Part shown: positions 12,801 to 24,064 of the stretch, piece by piece
Layout: the number at the start of each line of letters is the position of its first letter
Numbering within the stretch: the first letter of the stretch is position 1
NCBI GenBank assembly: GCA_017979445.1
Contig: CM030717.1
Span: forward strand, 28,895,132 to 28,959,131
From: Akebia trifoliata
Lineage: Eukaryota; Streptophyta; Magnoliopsida; Ranunculales; Lardizabalaceae
Length of the DNA: 64,000 bases
Direction: 5' to 3'
Made by a program: the position numbers and the translations under genes
Notes under the pieces: generated by a model
Told to the model about the DNA's origin: nothing
The model's database searches: none
Seen by the model: the letters and a program-made list of their open reading frames with translations, nothing else

Positions 12801-15800
12801 AAAAAATACTTGGTAAAGAGAAATTTCATAAAGATAAAAGGGTCAGTAACTTAATGGTACGACCCTGATCGTAACATGAAGATCAAATCGTCAAAATAAA
12901 GTATAAGGGTGAATAAGATATGAGATTGATCTGATTAGGGGCAGATGGGACCTCAACCAATTCAAGATGGACAATCACCTAAACCCAAAAGGATTTTGAT
13001 TTTAATAAATTTTCTTGTCGATCTCCAAATCAGAATACAAGAGGTATTTATAGATAAAAACCCTAAATCTAACTAACCTGATTCTATTCTAAATTCATCA
13101 TGATCCAAATCTGATTTTATTATAAATTCACCCTAATCTAAATCTAATAAAATCCCTAATCTAAATCCTAATCCTTAACTAATTGGCTACCGAGTAACAT
13201 GACTCATTATATTATTATACTACCAATTATTAATATCTAGGTACGTAACACTTAAATAAATAACATATTTATTGAATTGGTGTGGAAAAATCAATGGTTA
13301 ACTGAGGAACATAACAAATGTCTAAAAATATACTTTTAAAACTAATTTACTTTTCACCTGAAGAACAATAATTTTTGTTTTACAGTATCTCAAGGGCAAA
13401 GGATAAACACTTATATAACAAAGTGCATCAGAACTGCATACATGTATGCACATGCTTAACCAAGAATATGAATTTATGACATCATTTATTATAAAAGCAA
13501 CTCATGGAAAATATCTCTAAGCCCAAACAACCAAGAAAAAGAAAGAAAAAAATCGATCACCTGCATTGCAAGCAAACCTAGAAAGCATGGTTTGTCAAAA
13601 AGGTGAGCCAACACTAAATGCTTTTGGTCTCCCTGCACAAAGTTCAAATGCATGGGTAAATTCAAAGCCAACCACAATATTGAATTTTTTACATATTTCC
13701 ATGAAATATAATATACCGAAATAATTCCATTTGTTCAATGTCTGACATGAAATTTAATTGACGACTATAAATATTTCAGTGACAATCAATATTCATTTTA
13801 TGAAATATTTTGGTGAATAATGACTAATCCGACCGAAATAATAAAATTTTAGGTATAAAAATGCAAGACATTTAGTGGAAATGTTTTGGAAAATAATATA
13901 GTCAAAAAGAATATTGATAAAAATTGTAACCATAAAATAATTATAATTTCTTATAGAAAGGACTTGCAATTATACAAAAAAATAATAATATATATTAATA
14001 AAAAAATTGCACACAATATTCATCCATTACCATAAATGAATGATTATTAGTTAGGTGTCTATATCTTCTTGTTTTTTATGAATTTTAAACATATTAGCAA
14101 GTTCATATAAGCCCTTACACAATCATACATGTTTTAACTAGTTGGATACATATCCAAAAAACAAAAAATTTAATATCATATAAACGCAATAGTACTTATT
14201 AGTTTCTTTATTTAAGCAAGTGTTTTAAATATTAAGGTATATGTTGTTAATGTAACATTTTCATTTTCATTTCCATGTAGAGTACTATTATTTTTCATCA
14301 TCCGACTCCCACAAACCTACATGTATGTGTAGCAGAATGTTGTTGATATTTATTTCCACACACCATATAGATAACTACTACATTTTAATGATTTAATAGG
14401 TGTTTTAATGGCTATTTTATCATTTTCCACAATATTTTTGTCATTTACACAATATTTCCAAAACTTGAATTAATTTTCAAACTCGTGCAAATATTCCCAT
14501 TTACGGACTGACCAAAATAGACACCAAACATACATAGGGGTATATTCTCAAAGCAGAAAGTTCATTAAATAAACTATCAATAGTACACATCTTAAAAGAA
14601 TATTATATCACAAAACAAAATCTTTTAGCTTAAAATGAGCATTAGAAGTATTTTAGTATAATGAACCCTCGTATAATATAGGGTATTTTAGAAATACCCC
14701 CTATTATAAATTGGTGATATTAGGTTTACCCCCTTGTGAAATGCATGATTAGGTTTGGCCCCCCTGACCGTAAGTCAACATTGCGTTGTCTTTATGATCT
14801 AATGGTGAAATTTTGATTTTTTCCAAAATTCTCTTTAAATACTTAAAATAAAATTTGGAAAAAATAAAAATTTTGTTGTCAAATCATCAAGAAAAAGCAA
14901 CGTTGATAATCTTGCATTTTTTTGCAAGGTGGTAAACCTAATATCACCAATTACCAAGGGGGTATTTATAAAATACCCTACAATATATACACAGTTTCTT
15001 TGGCTTACTAATAAGCATACAAAACTGAAATTTTAAACCTCGCAGATTTATTTTAAACCTCGCATATTATAAATCTTAAACTCAAGACAACCTCCAAAAT
15101 TTTGTTCGAACTCAAGGAATTATCAACATAAAAAATGCAATGTTAATAAATATACATGATGAGCACCAAATATAAAAGGCAACAGATGGTGCTGCACCCA
15201 GAATGCTGTTGGAGTAGAAGAGACCCATGAAACAGGACAATGATGTCGACCAACATTGTTGTCCTCTTTTGTGAAAAATAGTGGAATTTTCCACTTCTAT
15301 AAGACAGAGGTCCCCTACTGACCCTTTCACAGGAGAAAATTAAATAAGATCATGTTTCACATTTCATATAATTTTAACAAGGTACATAGCAATCAGTCTT
15401 TGTGGATGCCTAATTTAAATAAGCCAAATGAATAATTAATTTGTACCAGACAAGAGTGCAAACTCATAAACTATATAAATTAGTTTTACCGTTATGCTGT
15501 ACAGCTTATAAAGTACATCATTCATGCCACCGGTTTCCTCGTTAAGTGACGTCCAATGCCTCTCTATACTGTATTTTAATATGACATTACGAACTCGGTT
15601 GCTGAAGTAATCAGCCATCCAGATTACCATTTTTAAAGCTTGAGAGTTCCCACCTAACGAATATTGATCCAAAAGGCCTGCTAAGATCTGTCAAATTACA
15701 TATGCATAAGGTTTCTGATATAGCCTTCAGACAAATAATAAAATTGCACACATCTAATATGAGACCAAAAGTAGACTCTACCTTGTGAATGGTATAATAC

Positions 15801-18523
15801 GGTGCCCACACGGGTTTTATAGCTTCAAAACGGTCAAAAAACTCAGCTGGGAAAGCAGATAGATACCCAGAGTCCATTTTTTTCTGACATTCATAAAGCA
15901 CAGAAACCACGGCAGACATTTTCTCGCGGAGAGTCTCGTTGTGAGTACTTGCCCACATTTGTGCTGATGCGCTCATGTAATGCCCTTCAAGATGTAAAAA
16001 CAAAGTTGTTTGTCACAGATAATGTGTATCGCAACCTCAAGAAACTAGACAGAAGGTTGAAGTTGAGACATGACATAGAGAATTTTCCATTAAACCGAGA
16101 ACCATGTTGAAGCTCATGACAAGTTCACTCTAAAAGAAACAGTCAGGTCATTCCAAATGCATTATCAATACCAATTTTACATCATGGAAATTTTTTTGGA
16201 GACCCATAACAATAACCATACAAATGTTTTATAGAAAAGCTCAACCATATAATGAGATGGCTATAGAGTGATGAAACAAGAACCCTTCCGTGATACGTCA
16301 ATATCATGTTTCAGTTCTTAATGCAAGTAATATGAGTTAGGGCTAAACTATTTTATTAGTGTTAATGGAATGCTGAACTTAAGATTAAAAGCAAAGAAAT
16401 GATTAAGTAATATGTGTATTCTTAGCAGAGGTGGAGCCAAGATTTTTGGTCAGTGGGGGCTAAGTGCTAACAATTGACAACCATAGTTAATCTTAGTTTC
16501 CTTCTATGCCAATGTTGGACTCATCACTACCAACGATGGTTGGAGAATAATCTCCATAATAAAGTTGCTAACTTGTAGGATAAACTATGTTTAACCTATT
16601 TTCACTTGGTTGACATGCCCCTTGACCTCAGTCTTCACCTATCAACTAAATTAAAAAAAATTTACTTTGAAACCATTGATTTGTCTTCCAAAACTAGTCA
16701 TCTTGAACTTCTTGGATGTGATGAAGATAATTGTAACAATGATGAGAGTGATGACATGATGATGATGATGACAACGACGATGAAGATGGTGATGATGGTT
16801 GTGATAGTGATGAGTGATGATGATAATGATGATCGTGTAAGTGCATTGGGGTCGTTTTCAATTAGTCTATTGGAAAACACCAGAGGCAAGAGACATGTCA
16901 TCATTCATCAGTTTAAAGAAAATAAGGAGGTATCTCAAATATTCAGAAAAATGTTGAAGGCTATATCATTATTTAAAAGCATAAAAACAGTACATGTCAC
17001 TCCTAGAAAGAAGGGTTTCTCCAAAAATTTTCAAGTGGACCAACAGTCTCAAAGTGAACTCACAGGGATGTTGAGTGTAAAAAAACTCGGGTTATGTATA
17101 AGATCGATCAAAACATGGTGTGTGTGGGTGGGGTGGGGGGCTAAATATCCTATTATAGTTTTTTGTAAGTTCAGTGCTCCACCCTCAATTTGAAAAAACG
17201 CAGAGGCTATCTCTAATATCAATCAAAATCTAAGATCGTCGTCATCCCACAAAACATTTTTTTGACAACAAATTCTTTCCAAAATCATAAATGTAAAAAA
17301 GCACACTTATTTGTTGGATAGCAAACCCCTTATCCCTTTACTCCATGAAAGCCTAACAGCAGATAAGCTCTTCTCCTAATATTGAACAGAGGTACTTAGC
17401 TGCCAAACACATCTGAAGCTGTTTAAACAGCACAGAAGAATTAATGAGACTTTAAGTAAGATTCAGTAATTACCCAAAAAATCAGAAGGATGATGGTGGA
17501 TGCTGTTGAATCAAATTCTCTCTTTTGTGTTCTTTAGAGACTTCTCTCAATACATATGAACTTTTAAATCTTCTCTGTGAATGCGGTCTCACTACCTTCT
17601 TAGAATTTTTTTTATCCAAATAGGGGACCGGCCCATTAAATCAGCGATTTTCCAATTAATCACCCCCCACCCCACCCTCTTCAACCTCAAGATTTTATCT
17701 CCTTCAACCTTCAAATCTCAAGAACAATATATGGTTTTAGGGAGGTTAAGTTAATGAATTTTGAGAAGAAACCCAAAAACATCATATATATAATCCCAAA
17801 TTTTTCCTCAAAACTTTCTTTGATTTATCCGAATTCCCCCCAAACCAGTAAATTTTCGACTGTTTTCACAATCAACAAGGCCTAAAATATAATTCAACCA
17901 AATAATGTAAACTAATAAGAGCCCATTAATTTAAAAAAACATATATAATAAATTTAAAAAAAATAAAAAAAATTCAAGAAACTAAACGAACCTACGAAAT
18001 GACCCCGAAGCTCGCTAGTGGGCTCCTCCCATCCTCCATACGGCTTCCCCGGAGTAAGCAAACCTGCAGTTTTTCTAAAGCTCCAAACCAAGCTATCAAC
18101 ATCTAACATCAAGAGGTACTCCAAATTCGTCTGTTGGGCAAACCCATGAATCGAATCTTTATCCAATCTCACATCATGTAGTGAGATTTCCTTAAGCAAA
18201 TTTCCAACATTTCCTCCTTGATTCTTAATTCTTCGATACATCATTGCCCAATCGAATTCCTCCTCCTTCCTCCGAAACTTCCCTGGAAACAAATTCGCCC
18301 ACTGAGAATCATCAGTTGGAATTACATGGTAATGTGCAAACATCTCATTTTTCCATGTTTCGTTCTTGGACGACAAGAGCTCATAGCGAAGAGTATGAGT
18401 CGAGAGCTGAGTAGGTGTGTTGGTGCATTCTTTCGATTCGACCAAACCAGAAAAGAATCCAGCAACAAAGATGAACAACAAAATCATCGAAAAATCAATA
18501 AAAATTGAATTTTTTTCCATCAC
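3865..18523 (-). CDS. Secreted GH127 (DUF1680) beta-L-arabinofuranosidase-like protein, 12 exons, 870 aa
   Basis: Exons in transcript order: 17992-18523, 15782-15984, 15490-15687, 13561-13632, 12183-12278, 10770-10849, 10477-10552, 7659-7869, 5934-6130, 5556-5658, 4833-4922, 3865-4619. Every junction is GT..AG with consistent phase, total 2613 nt including the stop. An N-terminal hydrophobic stretch (IFIDFSMILLFIFVAGFFSG) is a signal peptide, so the product should enter the secretory pathway and act in the apoplast. The GH127 core includes RGHFVGHYMSASAQMWAST, ETGGMNDVLYKL, YATGGTSFREHW and FESFWCCYGT. By comparison with the bacterial enzyme HypBA1, E410, C412, C485 and C486 match the Zn-binding Glu and three Cys (C485 as nucleophile), and E392 is the likely acid/base. 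Residues about 725-865 resemble an AbfB-type beta-trefoil. Length and layout match Arabidopsis At5g12950/At5g12960 (about 860 aa). Likely substrates are beta-L-arabinofuranosides of hydroxyproline-rich glycoproteins; that is inference from the family. No break or premature stop is seen. Confidence 0.93.
5037..5391. mobile_element. Foldback MITE in GH127 intron 10
   Basis: The left arm (from ggcagtttattcaaaaatgg) is the inverted partner of the right arm (ccatttttgaataacttgct), and pairing continues inward through ggattttgacaatgctat and a second inverted block around 5155-5265 (cttttcatagga / tcctatgaaaag). Its core phrase gagatcatcctcacaaaaat is shared with the foldback elements at 22.7-23.8 kb, so they are one family. 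It is flanked by CA/TA dinucleotide runs. No ORF. Confidence 0.7.
6480..7130 (+). mobile_element. LTR-like retroelement fragment with TATA box in GH127 intron 8
   Basis: A GC-richer island in an AT-rich intron. It contains gctataaaaggggtggtgac at about 7030-7049, followed by ggggactcggactgagagaacaca, which reads like a plant LTR promoter and transcript start. A direct repeat catccaaagcaacat occurs on both sides (about 6383 and 7495). The short open frame at 6808-7077 has no recognisable protein character. LTR boundaries could not be fixed. Confidence 0.3.
9155..9277. mobile_element. Short hairpin MITE enclosing a 24-G homopolymer, GH127 intron 7
   Basis: Terminal inverted repeats ctattgccacgccaactttt and aaaagttggtgtggcaatag bracket about 80 bp that includes an uninterrupted G run at 9227-9250. 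The termini resemble those of the foldback family at 25.2, 29.7 and 56.5 kb (ttggggtgccaatag-like). Homopolymer length may be approximate because of sequencing or assembly limits. Confidence 0.65.
11030..11470. mobile_element. Long foldback element in GH127 intron 5
   Basis: Left arm 11035-11225 and right arm 11340-11466 are inverted copies: aattcccaaacac / gtgtttgggaatt at the outside, gttgaagctattttagcctt against aaggctagaacaccttcaac, and gtgaacatgagatggaactc against gagttccatctcatgttcac inside. The loop side is polypurine/polypyrimidine (aaaagaaaag / cttttctttt). It starts only about 180 bp from exon 6. No coding capacity. Confidence 0.65.
11599..12127. mobile_element. Non-autonomous hAT element in GH127 intron 5
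   Basis: Ends are exact inverted repeats: taggggtgcaac at the left and gttgcaccccta at the right. Each end abuts gtgtgtgt, consistent with an 8-bp target-site duplication, but the site is in a GT microsatellite so the duplication cannot be proved. Inside are many copies of ggtttggttcggtt and its complement, a known style of subterminal repeat in plant hAT MITEs. The short ORFs in it are repeat translations. Confidence 0.75.
12840..13260. other. Unassigned intron 4 sequence with repeated ccctaatctaaatc-type runs
   Basis: Intron 4 of the GH127 gene contains a stretch with aggtatttatagataaaaac and simple repeats of cctaatctaaatc. It could be the remains of an LTR, but no paired end or duplication is visible. 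No gene is seen. Confidence 0.25.
14680..14980. mobile_element. MITE with about 57-bp terminal inverted repeats, GH127 intron 3
   Basis: The left arm begins gggtattttagaaatacccc and runs to aggtttacccccttg. The right arm is its inverse (caaggtggtaaacctaatat .. taaaataccc). It is flanked by ta on both sides, consistent with a TA target duplication. Internal sequence is AT-rich and non-coding. Confidence 0.7.
16433..17200 (+). other. Repeat-like block in GH127 intron 1 with a (GAT)n-rich core
   Basis: It opens with cagaggtggagccaagattt, a phrase common at the ends of plant DNA-transposon derivatives, and contains an imperfect GAT/GATGAT microsatellite at about 16720-16835. The 195-codon open frame across it translates mostly to runs of M, D and T from the microsatellite and has no protein features. 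A matching right terminus was not found. Confidence 0.3.
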
Positions 18524-18586
18524 TCACTATTATTTTACTCTAAAACTGTTCTGTATTACACGATAAAGAATGAGAGATCTAGACCA

Positions 18587-18596
18587 CTATTTATAG
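18587..18596 (-). promoter_or_regulatory. TATA box of the GH127 gene
   Basis: The minus-strand sequence is CTATAAATAG, a near-consensus plant TATA box, 64 bp upstream of the ATG at 18521-18523. A start site about 30 bp downstream would leave a short 5' UTR of about 30-35 nt. Confidence 0.6.
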
Positions 18597-18599
18597 GGA

Positions 18600-19025
18600 G
18601 TTTCGAGTGAGATTAAGAATTCAATAATTGAAGTTAAACTTAATAGTCTCGTGTGAAAGGTAAGAGTAAGACGGTAAGACTGTAGTCTTCGTGGAAACAA
18701 AAACAAAAAAACAAAAAACAGAGAGCGACAGATGAAATTCACGGAATTGGTGTCGTTTTATAGGGTTTAACCAAAAAAATATGAAATAAAAAAATTTCAA
18801 AATTTGAAATTGGAGGTTTTCCATAGATTCTCTGTTTCTAACAAGAAAATCTCAAACTGCTTTTTTTTAATTATTCTCTCTCTCTCTCTAACTATATATT
18901 TTCTCTTTCTAGTTTCCAGTCTCTCTCAAGTCTCAACTGTATGTATTATCCGTATAAAAATGTGGTAGAGATGGAGATAGGGAGAGATTGAGTCCGGATT
19001 TGCTGTTTAATAAAAATTGTGCCAA
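18600..19025. other. Upstream region of the GH127 gene
   Basis: Probable promoter-proximal DNA up to the start of the segmental array at about 19.03 kb. It has a short CT microsatellite at about 18877-18890 and A-rich runs. No further gene is seen. Confidence 0.4.
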
Positions 19026-19631
19026 ACTATTAAACGAATGGCGTGATGCCAACTGTAAAAAAAAACAGATTACTCAAACATAAAACCTTAACCGCAATTA
19101 ATTATCTTCTCCATCAAATTTATTCCCACCCAACTAACTAGTTGATGTTGTTAAATACACGTTGCATCATGACATCGGTTTATTAACTTAAACAATAAAA
19201 AAGATCAATAATATTATGAGAAACATTTTTCTTAGTAAAATTTTAAACCTTACTAACACAGCCTTCTAAGATTCATTGATAAACTCATCTACAAAAAAAG
19301 ATTTTCAAAATACAAATTTTATAAAACTTGTTCCAAGCTTTTGAAAATGGAAGACTACTGAACTTTTACATAATTTTTAAATTTAAAATTAAAATTCAAT
19401 GATGAAAAATAATATTTTTTAAAAATTTTTATTTCAAAATTCATAGGATCTTTTTTTTCCACTATAATTTTGAAACATTGGATCATGTTTCTACGTGCCA
19501 GAAGGTGAGGCCAAGGACCCTTAGCAAGGGTAAAATCCTTACTAACTTGGTAAGGCTAATCGGACTCTAAATTTTTTGAAGATGTGGATTGGTAGTTGTA
19601 CAAACCCATGCTACCTGATGAGGAATTTGAG

Positions 19632-19801
19632 GTTTGTTGGAGATATTTAAGTCATTTATTTATGTTAATCCCATAGTAGAAGATCGAGGTCAAAGAGTAT
19701 CTCATCATTTTGGAAAGTTTGTTGGAGATATTTAAGTCATTTATTTATGTTAAGCCCATAGTAGAAGATCAAGGTCAAAGAGTATCTCATTATTTTGGAA
19801 A
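19632..19801. repeat. 85-bp tandem duplication private to copy A
   Basis: The unit starting gtttgttggagatatttaag occurs at 19632 and again at 19717, nearly identical. Copy B has one unit at about 21927, so the duplication happened in copy A after the segmental event, or was lost from B. Confidence 0.85.
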
Positions 19802-19924
19802 CAAAGGGTAGGGGGCATCTCTAAAATTAATCAAAAGTACGTAGATTGACCAACCCACGAGAACATAACCTCAAATTGGTTTTTTAATACTATATTAACA
19901 AACCTGATATTGCACTTAGACTAA

Positions 19925-20400
19925 GTTCGAATCCGGTGTGTGGGCAATGATATAGATGGGGGTCTTTTCATCATTCAAAGAAGGGTTTAGAGCTATTTTT
20001 CGAGATCAGATTGGTATGGTCAAGACGGTTGTTGTAGGGTGTGATAACCCTAAATCAATCATCCATCATGAGCTCCAAGGTGTTCTGGAGGAATTTCATT
20101 TGACGACTACTTTCGATTGTAGAAGAATTTAGGTGCATTATGATTACTTAATAACTATTAACATTCTTAATGATAAGTGGAGCATTCCTTGGCAAGTTTA
20201 TCACTTGATTTTAGTTAGTAGAAGATCCCTTATTAGCTTATGTGTTCTTCTTTTACACTTTGAGAAGTCAATTGGACCGTTGATCTGATAGTCTCTTTAT
20301 AGGCAACCATGGGTTGCCATGAGCTTGATTGTAATTTCTTGTCGAATGATTTTCTGTCAATCTTTGATCAAGATAGTAGAAGTATGTTGTAATTGGTCTG
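19925..20400 (+). pseudogene. Decayed RNase H-like (RVT_3 type) fragment, copy A
   Basis: In broken + strand frames the sequence gives HELQGVLEEFHLTTTFDCRR, then LITINILNDKWSIPWQVYHL. These match the pattern of the RNase H-like domain found at the end of plant LINE polyproteins and in related single-domain proteins (a conserved Glu-Leu helix followed by D-S-L-x-x-x-N-x-L and an aromatic tail). Stops and frameshifts are present. No RT domain is attached, so its parent element is unknown. Confidence 0.5.
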
Positions 20401-20639
20401 GATCTATTTTAGCCCAAATAATCTTTTCAAGAAATCAATTAAAACTTTGATATTGAGTCCACCAACAAATCTTTGGTTGTTTTACACTAATGTTGTAAAA
20501 ACAAAATTCAATTTGATTGAATTTATTTCTTATTATAAAATATCAAGATTTATCTTACATTATCTTCATTTATACTCATTATTCTTCAATCGATAATCTA
20601 GTTAAACCCATTTTCATAAAGAGTGTTGATTTTTTGACT

Positions 20640-20830
20640 TAACTTGACAGGATAACTCAAAAACTCATTGAAGTGGTAGGTGCAAGAACCATAGATTTTT
20701 GTCCCTCGGTATACACAACTGCATATATTTTATGAAGATATACAGTTGTGTATCCCGAAGAAAAAATCTATGACTTTGGCAGAGTACACATTTGAGTTTT
20801 TGAGTCAATTTGTCAAGTTGAGTCACAAAA
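20640..20830. mobile_element. Small foldback element, copy A
   Basis: Arms gataactcaaaaactcatt / gagtttttgagtcaattt and accatagatttttgtccctc / aaaaaatctatgactttgg pair around a short centre (cacaactgca / cagttgtgta). The same element sits at 24065-24262 in copy B, so it pre-dates the duplication. Confidence 0.6.
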
Positions 20831-22119
20831 TCATTACACTTTCATAAAATATGGTCAAACCATTGGTTTGAGGCTATTATTATAATATTGTTTATGCACA
20901 AAATCAACATTGGAGATAGTTTCTAATGATTAGATTAAAGTATTTTCATGATTGATCCTTTTACCATTCTTTTGATTAATTTTGGTACTAATAAAAAAAA
21001 AATGTGAAAAAATATAACATCAAACTTTATGCAATATGTGGAATAGCAAAACTCGTTGCTTTGTATGCAGCCATATCCTAAGTCATTGCATTAAAGTCGA
21101 ATTAGCCTTCTCATCCTTAATTATAATATAGCTTTCTCAAAATAATAGTATCAGAAAGTTCCTGTCAAAATCTTTAAAATAAATGTTTTATTTAATGTCA
21201 ATATTATCTTAATATGATTTCTTTTTACAGTAAATTAACAAACTTGAACTTTTAACATGGATGCATGAGTAATATATTATTTCAGATATTCACTTACTTT
21301 TTATAATCATATATTTTATTTTATTTTACGTTAAAAAATTTATTATCTTAAGAATAAAATATTAAAAAAAGGGAAATTATTAATATATATAATTTTATAA
21401 TTATTAAAAAATAATATTTTTTTAAACGAATGGCGTGATGCCAACTGTACAAAAGAAAAAAAAACAAAAAAAGGATTTCTCAAACATAAAACCTTAACCG
21501 CAATTAATTATCTTCTCCATCAAATTTATTCCCACCCAACTAACTAGGTGATGCTGTTCAATACATCACAGCTCTCATCAAAACCTTAGTAAAATTTTAA
21601 GCCTTACTAAGTATCTTTTTGCTCCCCACATCACAGCGCTCTAAGATTCATTGATAAACTCATCTACAAAGAAAGATTTTCAAAATACAAATTTTATAAA
21701 ACTTGATCCAAGGTTTTGAAAATGGGCGACTACCGAACTTTTACATAACGCCTAAACTTAAAATTGAAATTCAATGGTGAAAAATAATATTTTTTAAAAA
21801 ATTTTGTTTCAAAATTCATAAGAGTTTTTTTTTTCCATTATAATCTTGAAATATTGGACTCTAAATTTTTTGGAGATGTGGATTGGTAGTTGTACAAACC
21901 TATGCTACCTGGTGAGGAATTTGAGGTTTGTTGGAGATATTTAAGTCATTTATTTATGTTAATCCCATATTAGAAGATCGAGGTTGAAGAGTATCTCATC
22001 ATTTTGGAAACAAAGGGTAAGGGGCATCTCTAAAATTAATCAAAAGTAGGGAGATTGACCAACCCATATGAACAAAACCTCAAATTGGTTTTTTAATACT
22101 ATATTAGCAAACCTGTTAT

Positions 22120-22640
22120 TGCACTTAGACCAAGTTCGAATCGGGTGTGTGGGCAATGATACAGATGGGGGTCTTTTCATCATTCAGAGAAGGGTTTATA
22201 GCTATTATTCGAGATCAGATTGGCATGGTCAAGACGGTTGATGTAGGGTGTGATAATCCTATCTTAAATCAATCATCCATCAAGAGCTCCAAGGTGTTCT
22301 GGAGGGATTTCATTTGACGGCCACTTCCGATTGTAGAAGAATTTAGGTGCATTATAATTACTTAATAACTATTAACATTCTCAATGATAAGTGGAGCATT
22401 CCTTAGCAAGTTTATCACTTGATTTTAGTTAGTAGAAGATCCCTTATTAGCTTATGTGTTCTTCTTTTACACTTTGAGAAGTCAATTGGACCGTTGATCT
22501 GATTGTCTTTTTATAGGCAACCGTGGGTTGCCATGAGCTTGATTGTAATTTCTTGTCGAGTTATCTTCTGTCAATCTTTGATCAAGATAGTAGAAGTATG
22601 TTGTAATAGAGGTTGCAGCTAGACTGGGTCTATTTTAACC
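22120..22640 (+). pseudogene. Decayed RNase H-like fragment, copy B
   Basis: Duplicate of the remnant at 19925-20400, with the same ELQGVLE and ILNDKWSIP-type phrases in broken frames. The 3' side is interrupted by the TA tract and foldback cluster that start at about 22665. Confidence 0.5.
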
Positions 22641-22670
22641 TAGATAATCTTTCAAAAAAAAACTACATAT

Positions 22671-22714
<44 letters not shown>

Positions 22715-22737
22715 TATATATATATATATATATATAT

Positions 22738-23145
22738 GGGTCAGGTTCAAGGGCCGTCTGAGAAACCGTCTAAGAAAACTTTCGTTTTTCAAAATAAGGG
22801 TTAGAGGTTTTGGATTGAGCTGATTTTTTGCAAGGATGGTCACTATGATGAGAAAATCATCCTCACAAAAAATCAGCTCAATCAGAAACTTGTAAATCCA
22901 TCAAAAGTGATTTACAAATTAGTGATAAAAAGTGGTAAAAAATCGACGGTCCACATTCTAAATCACTTTTAACGGGGTTAGAAGTTTCAGATTGAGCTGA
23001 TTTTTTTTTTGGATGATCTTCCCATCATAGAGATCATCCTCACAAAAAATCAGCTCAATCCAAAATTTCTAACCCATATTTTAAAATTTTATTTACCGTC
23101 AAAAGTTTTCTTAGACGGTTTCTCAGACGGCCCTTGAACCTGACC

Positions 23146-23146
<1 letters not shown>
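22738..23146. mobile_element. Foldback element E1 in a TA tract, copy B
   Basis: Complete palindromic element: starts gggtcaggttcaagggccgt and ends acggcccttgaacctgaccc, exact inverse. Inside are two further inverted blocks around gagctgattttttg / caaaaaatcagctc. It is bounded by (TA)n on both sides (22665-22737 and 23147-23199). No coding capacity. Confidence 0.85.
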
Positions 23147-23195
<49 letters not shown>

Positions 23196-23199
23196 TATA

Positions 23200-23429
23200 G
23201 GTTCAGGTTCAAACGACAACCATTTCAACACACATATAGACAACATGTTTTGTCTTATATGGGCAAAAATGTTTGGAATGGGCTGATTTTTTGTGAGGAT
23301 GATCTCTGTGGTGAGGAGATCATCCTTGCCAAAAATCAGCTCATTCCAAAACTTCTAGACCGTCCAATTTTTGTAAATCAATTTTGATGGGGTTACAAGT
23401 TTTGGAATGGGAGGATTTTTTGCCAGGAT
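23200..23429. mobile_element. Half copy of the TA-tract foldback family (E2)
   Basis: Opens ggttcaggttcaaacgacaa and matches the inverse of the right half of E3, but stops at ggattttttgccagga where a new TA tract begins. It is therefore one arm plus part of the centre of an element. Confidence 0.75.
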
Positions 23430-23447
23430 ATATATATATATATATAT

Positions 23448-23826
23448 GGGTCGGGTTCCTGCAACACACATTACGACACACATATAGACAACGTGTTTGT
23501 CTTATATGGGCAAAAATGTTTGGAATGAGCTGATTTTTTGTGAGGATGATCTCTGTGATGAGGGGATCATCCTGGCAAAAAATCATCCCATTCCAAAACT
23601 TGTAACCCCATCAAAATTGATTTACAAAAATTGGACGGTCTATAATTTTTCAACAAAAATTGGACGGTCTAGAAATTTCATAATGAGCTGATTTTTGGCA
23701 AGATGATCTCCTCACCACAGAGATCATCCTCACAAAAAATCAGCCCATTCCAAACATTTTTGCCCATATAAGACAAAACACGTTGTTTATATGTGTGTTG
23801 AAATGGTTGTCGTTTGAACCTGACCC
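23448..23826. mobile_element. Foldback element E3 in a TA tract, copy B
   Basis: Starts gggtcgggttcctgcaacac and ends cgtttgaacctgaccc. The arms share atatgggcaaaaatgtttgg / ccaaacatttttgcccatat and gaggatgatctctgtgatga / gatcatcctcacaaaaaat. It is flanked by TA runs (23430-23447 and 23827-23845). The outer few tens of bases differ between arms (ctgcaacacacatt versus cgacaaccatttcaa), so the terminus has been exchanged. Confidence 0.8.
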
Positions 23827-24064
23827 ATATATATATATATATAGAACCTTTAGTATTGTTTATTTCAAGAAATCAATTAAACTTCAATGTTGAGTCCACC
23901 AACAAATCTTTGGTGGTTTTACAATAATGTTGTAAAAACCAAATTCAATTTGATTGAATTTATTTCTTATTATAAAATATCAAGATTTATCTTATATTAT
24001 CTTCATTTATAATCATTATTCTTCAATCGATAATATAGTTAAACCCAATTTCATAAAGAGTGTT

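Larger units (their letters stand above)
19026..21420. repeat. Segmental tandem copy A
   Basis: Begins at ttaaacgaatggcgtgatgc and is followed at 21421 by the same sequence opening copy B. The two stay collinear for about 2.4 kb with a few percent differences by eye. It contains an RNase H-like remnant (19925-20400), a small foldback (20640-20830) and an 85-bp internal tandem duplication not present in B. It stops in an AT-rich run; the second half of the unit seen in B and C is missing. Confidence 0.85.

Noticed and set aside
16606..17193. 195-codon open frame rich in M, D and T
   Set aside because: Produced by a GAT microsatellite inside an intron of the opposite-strand gene.
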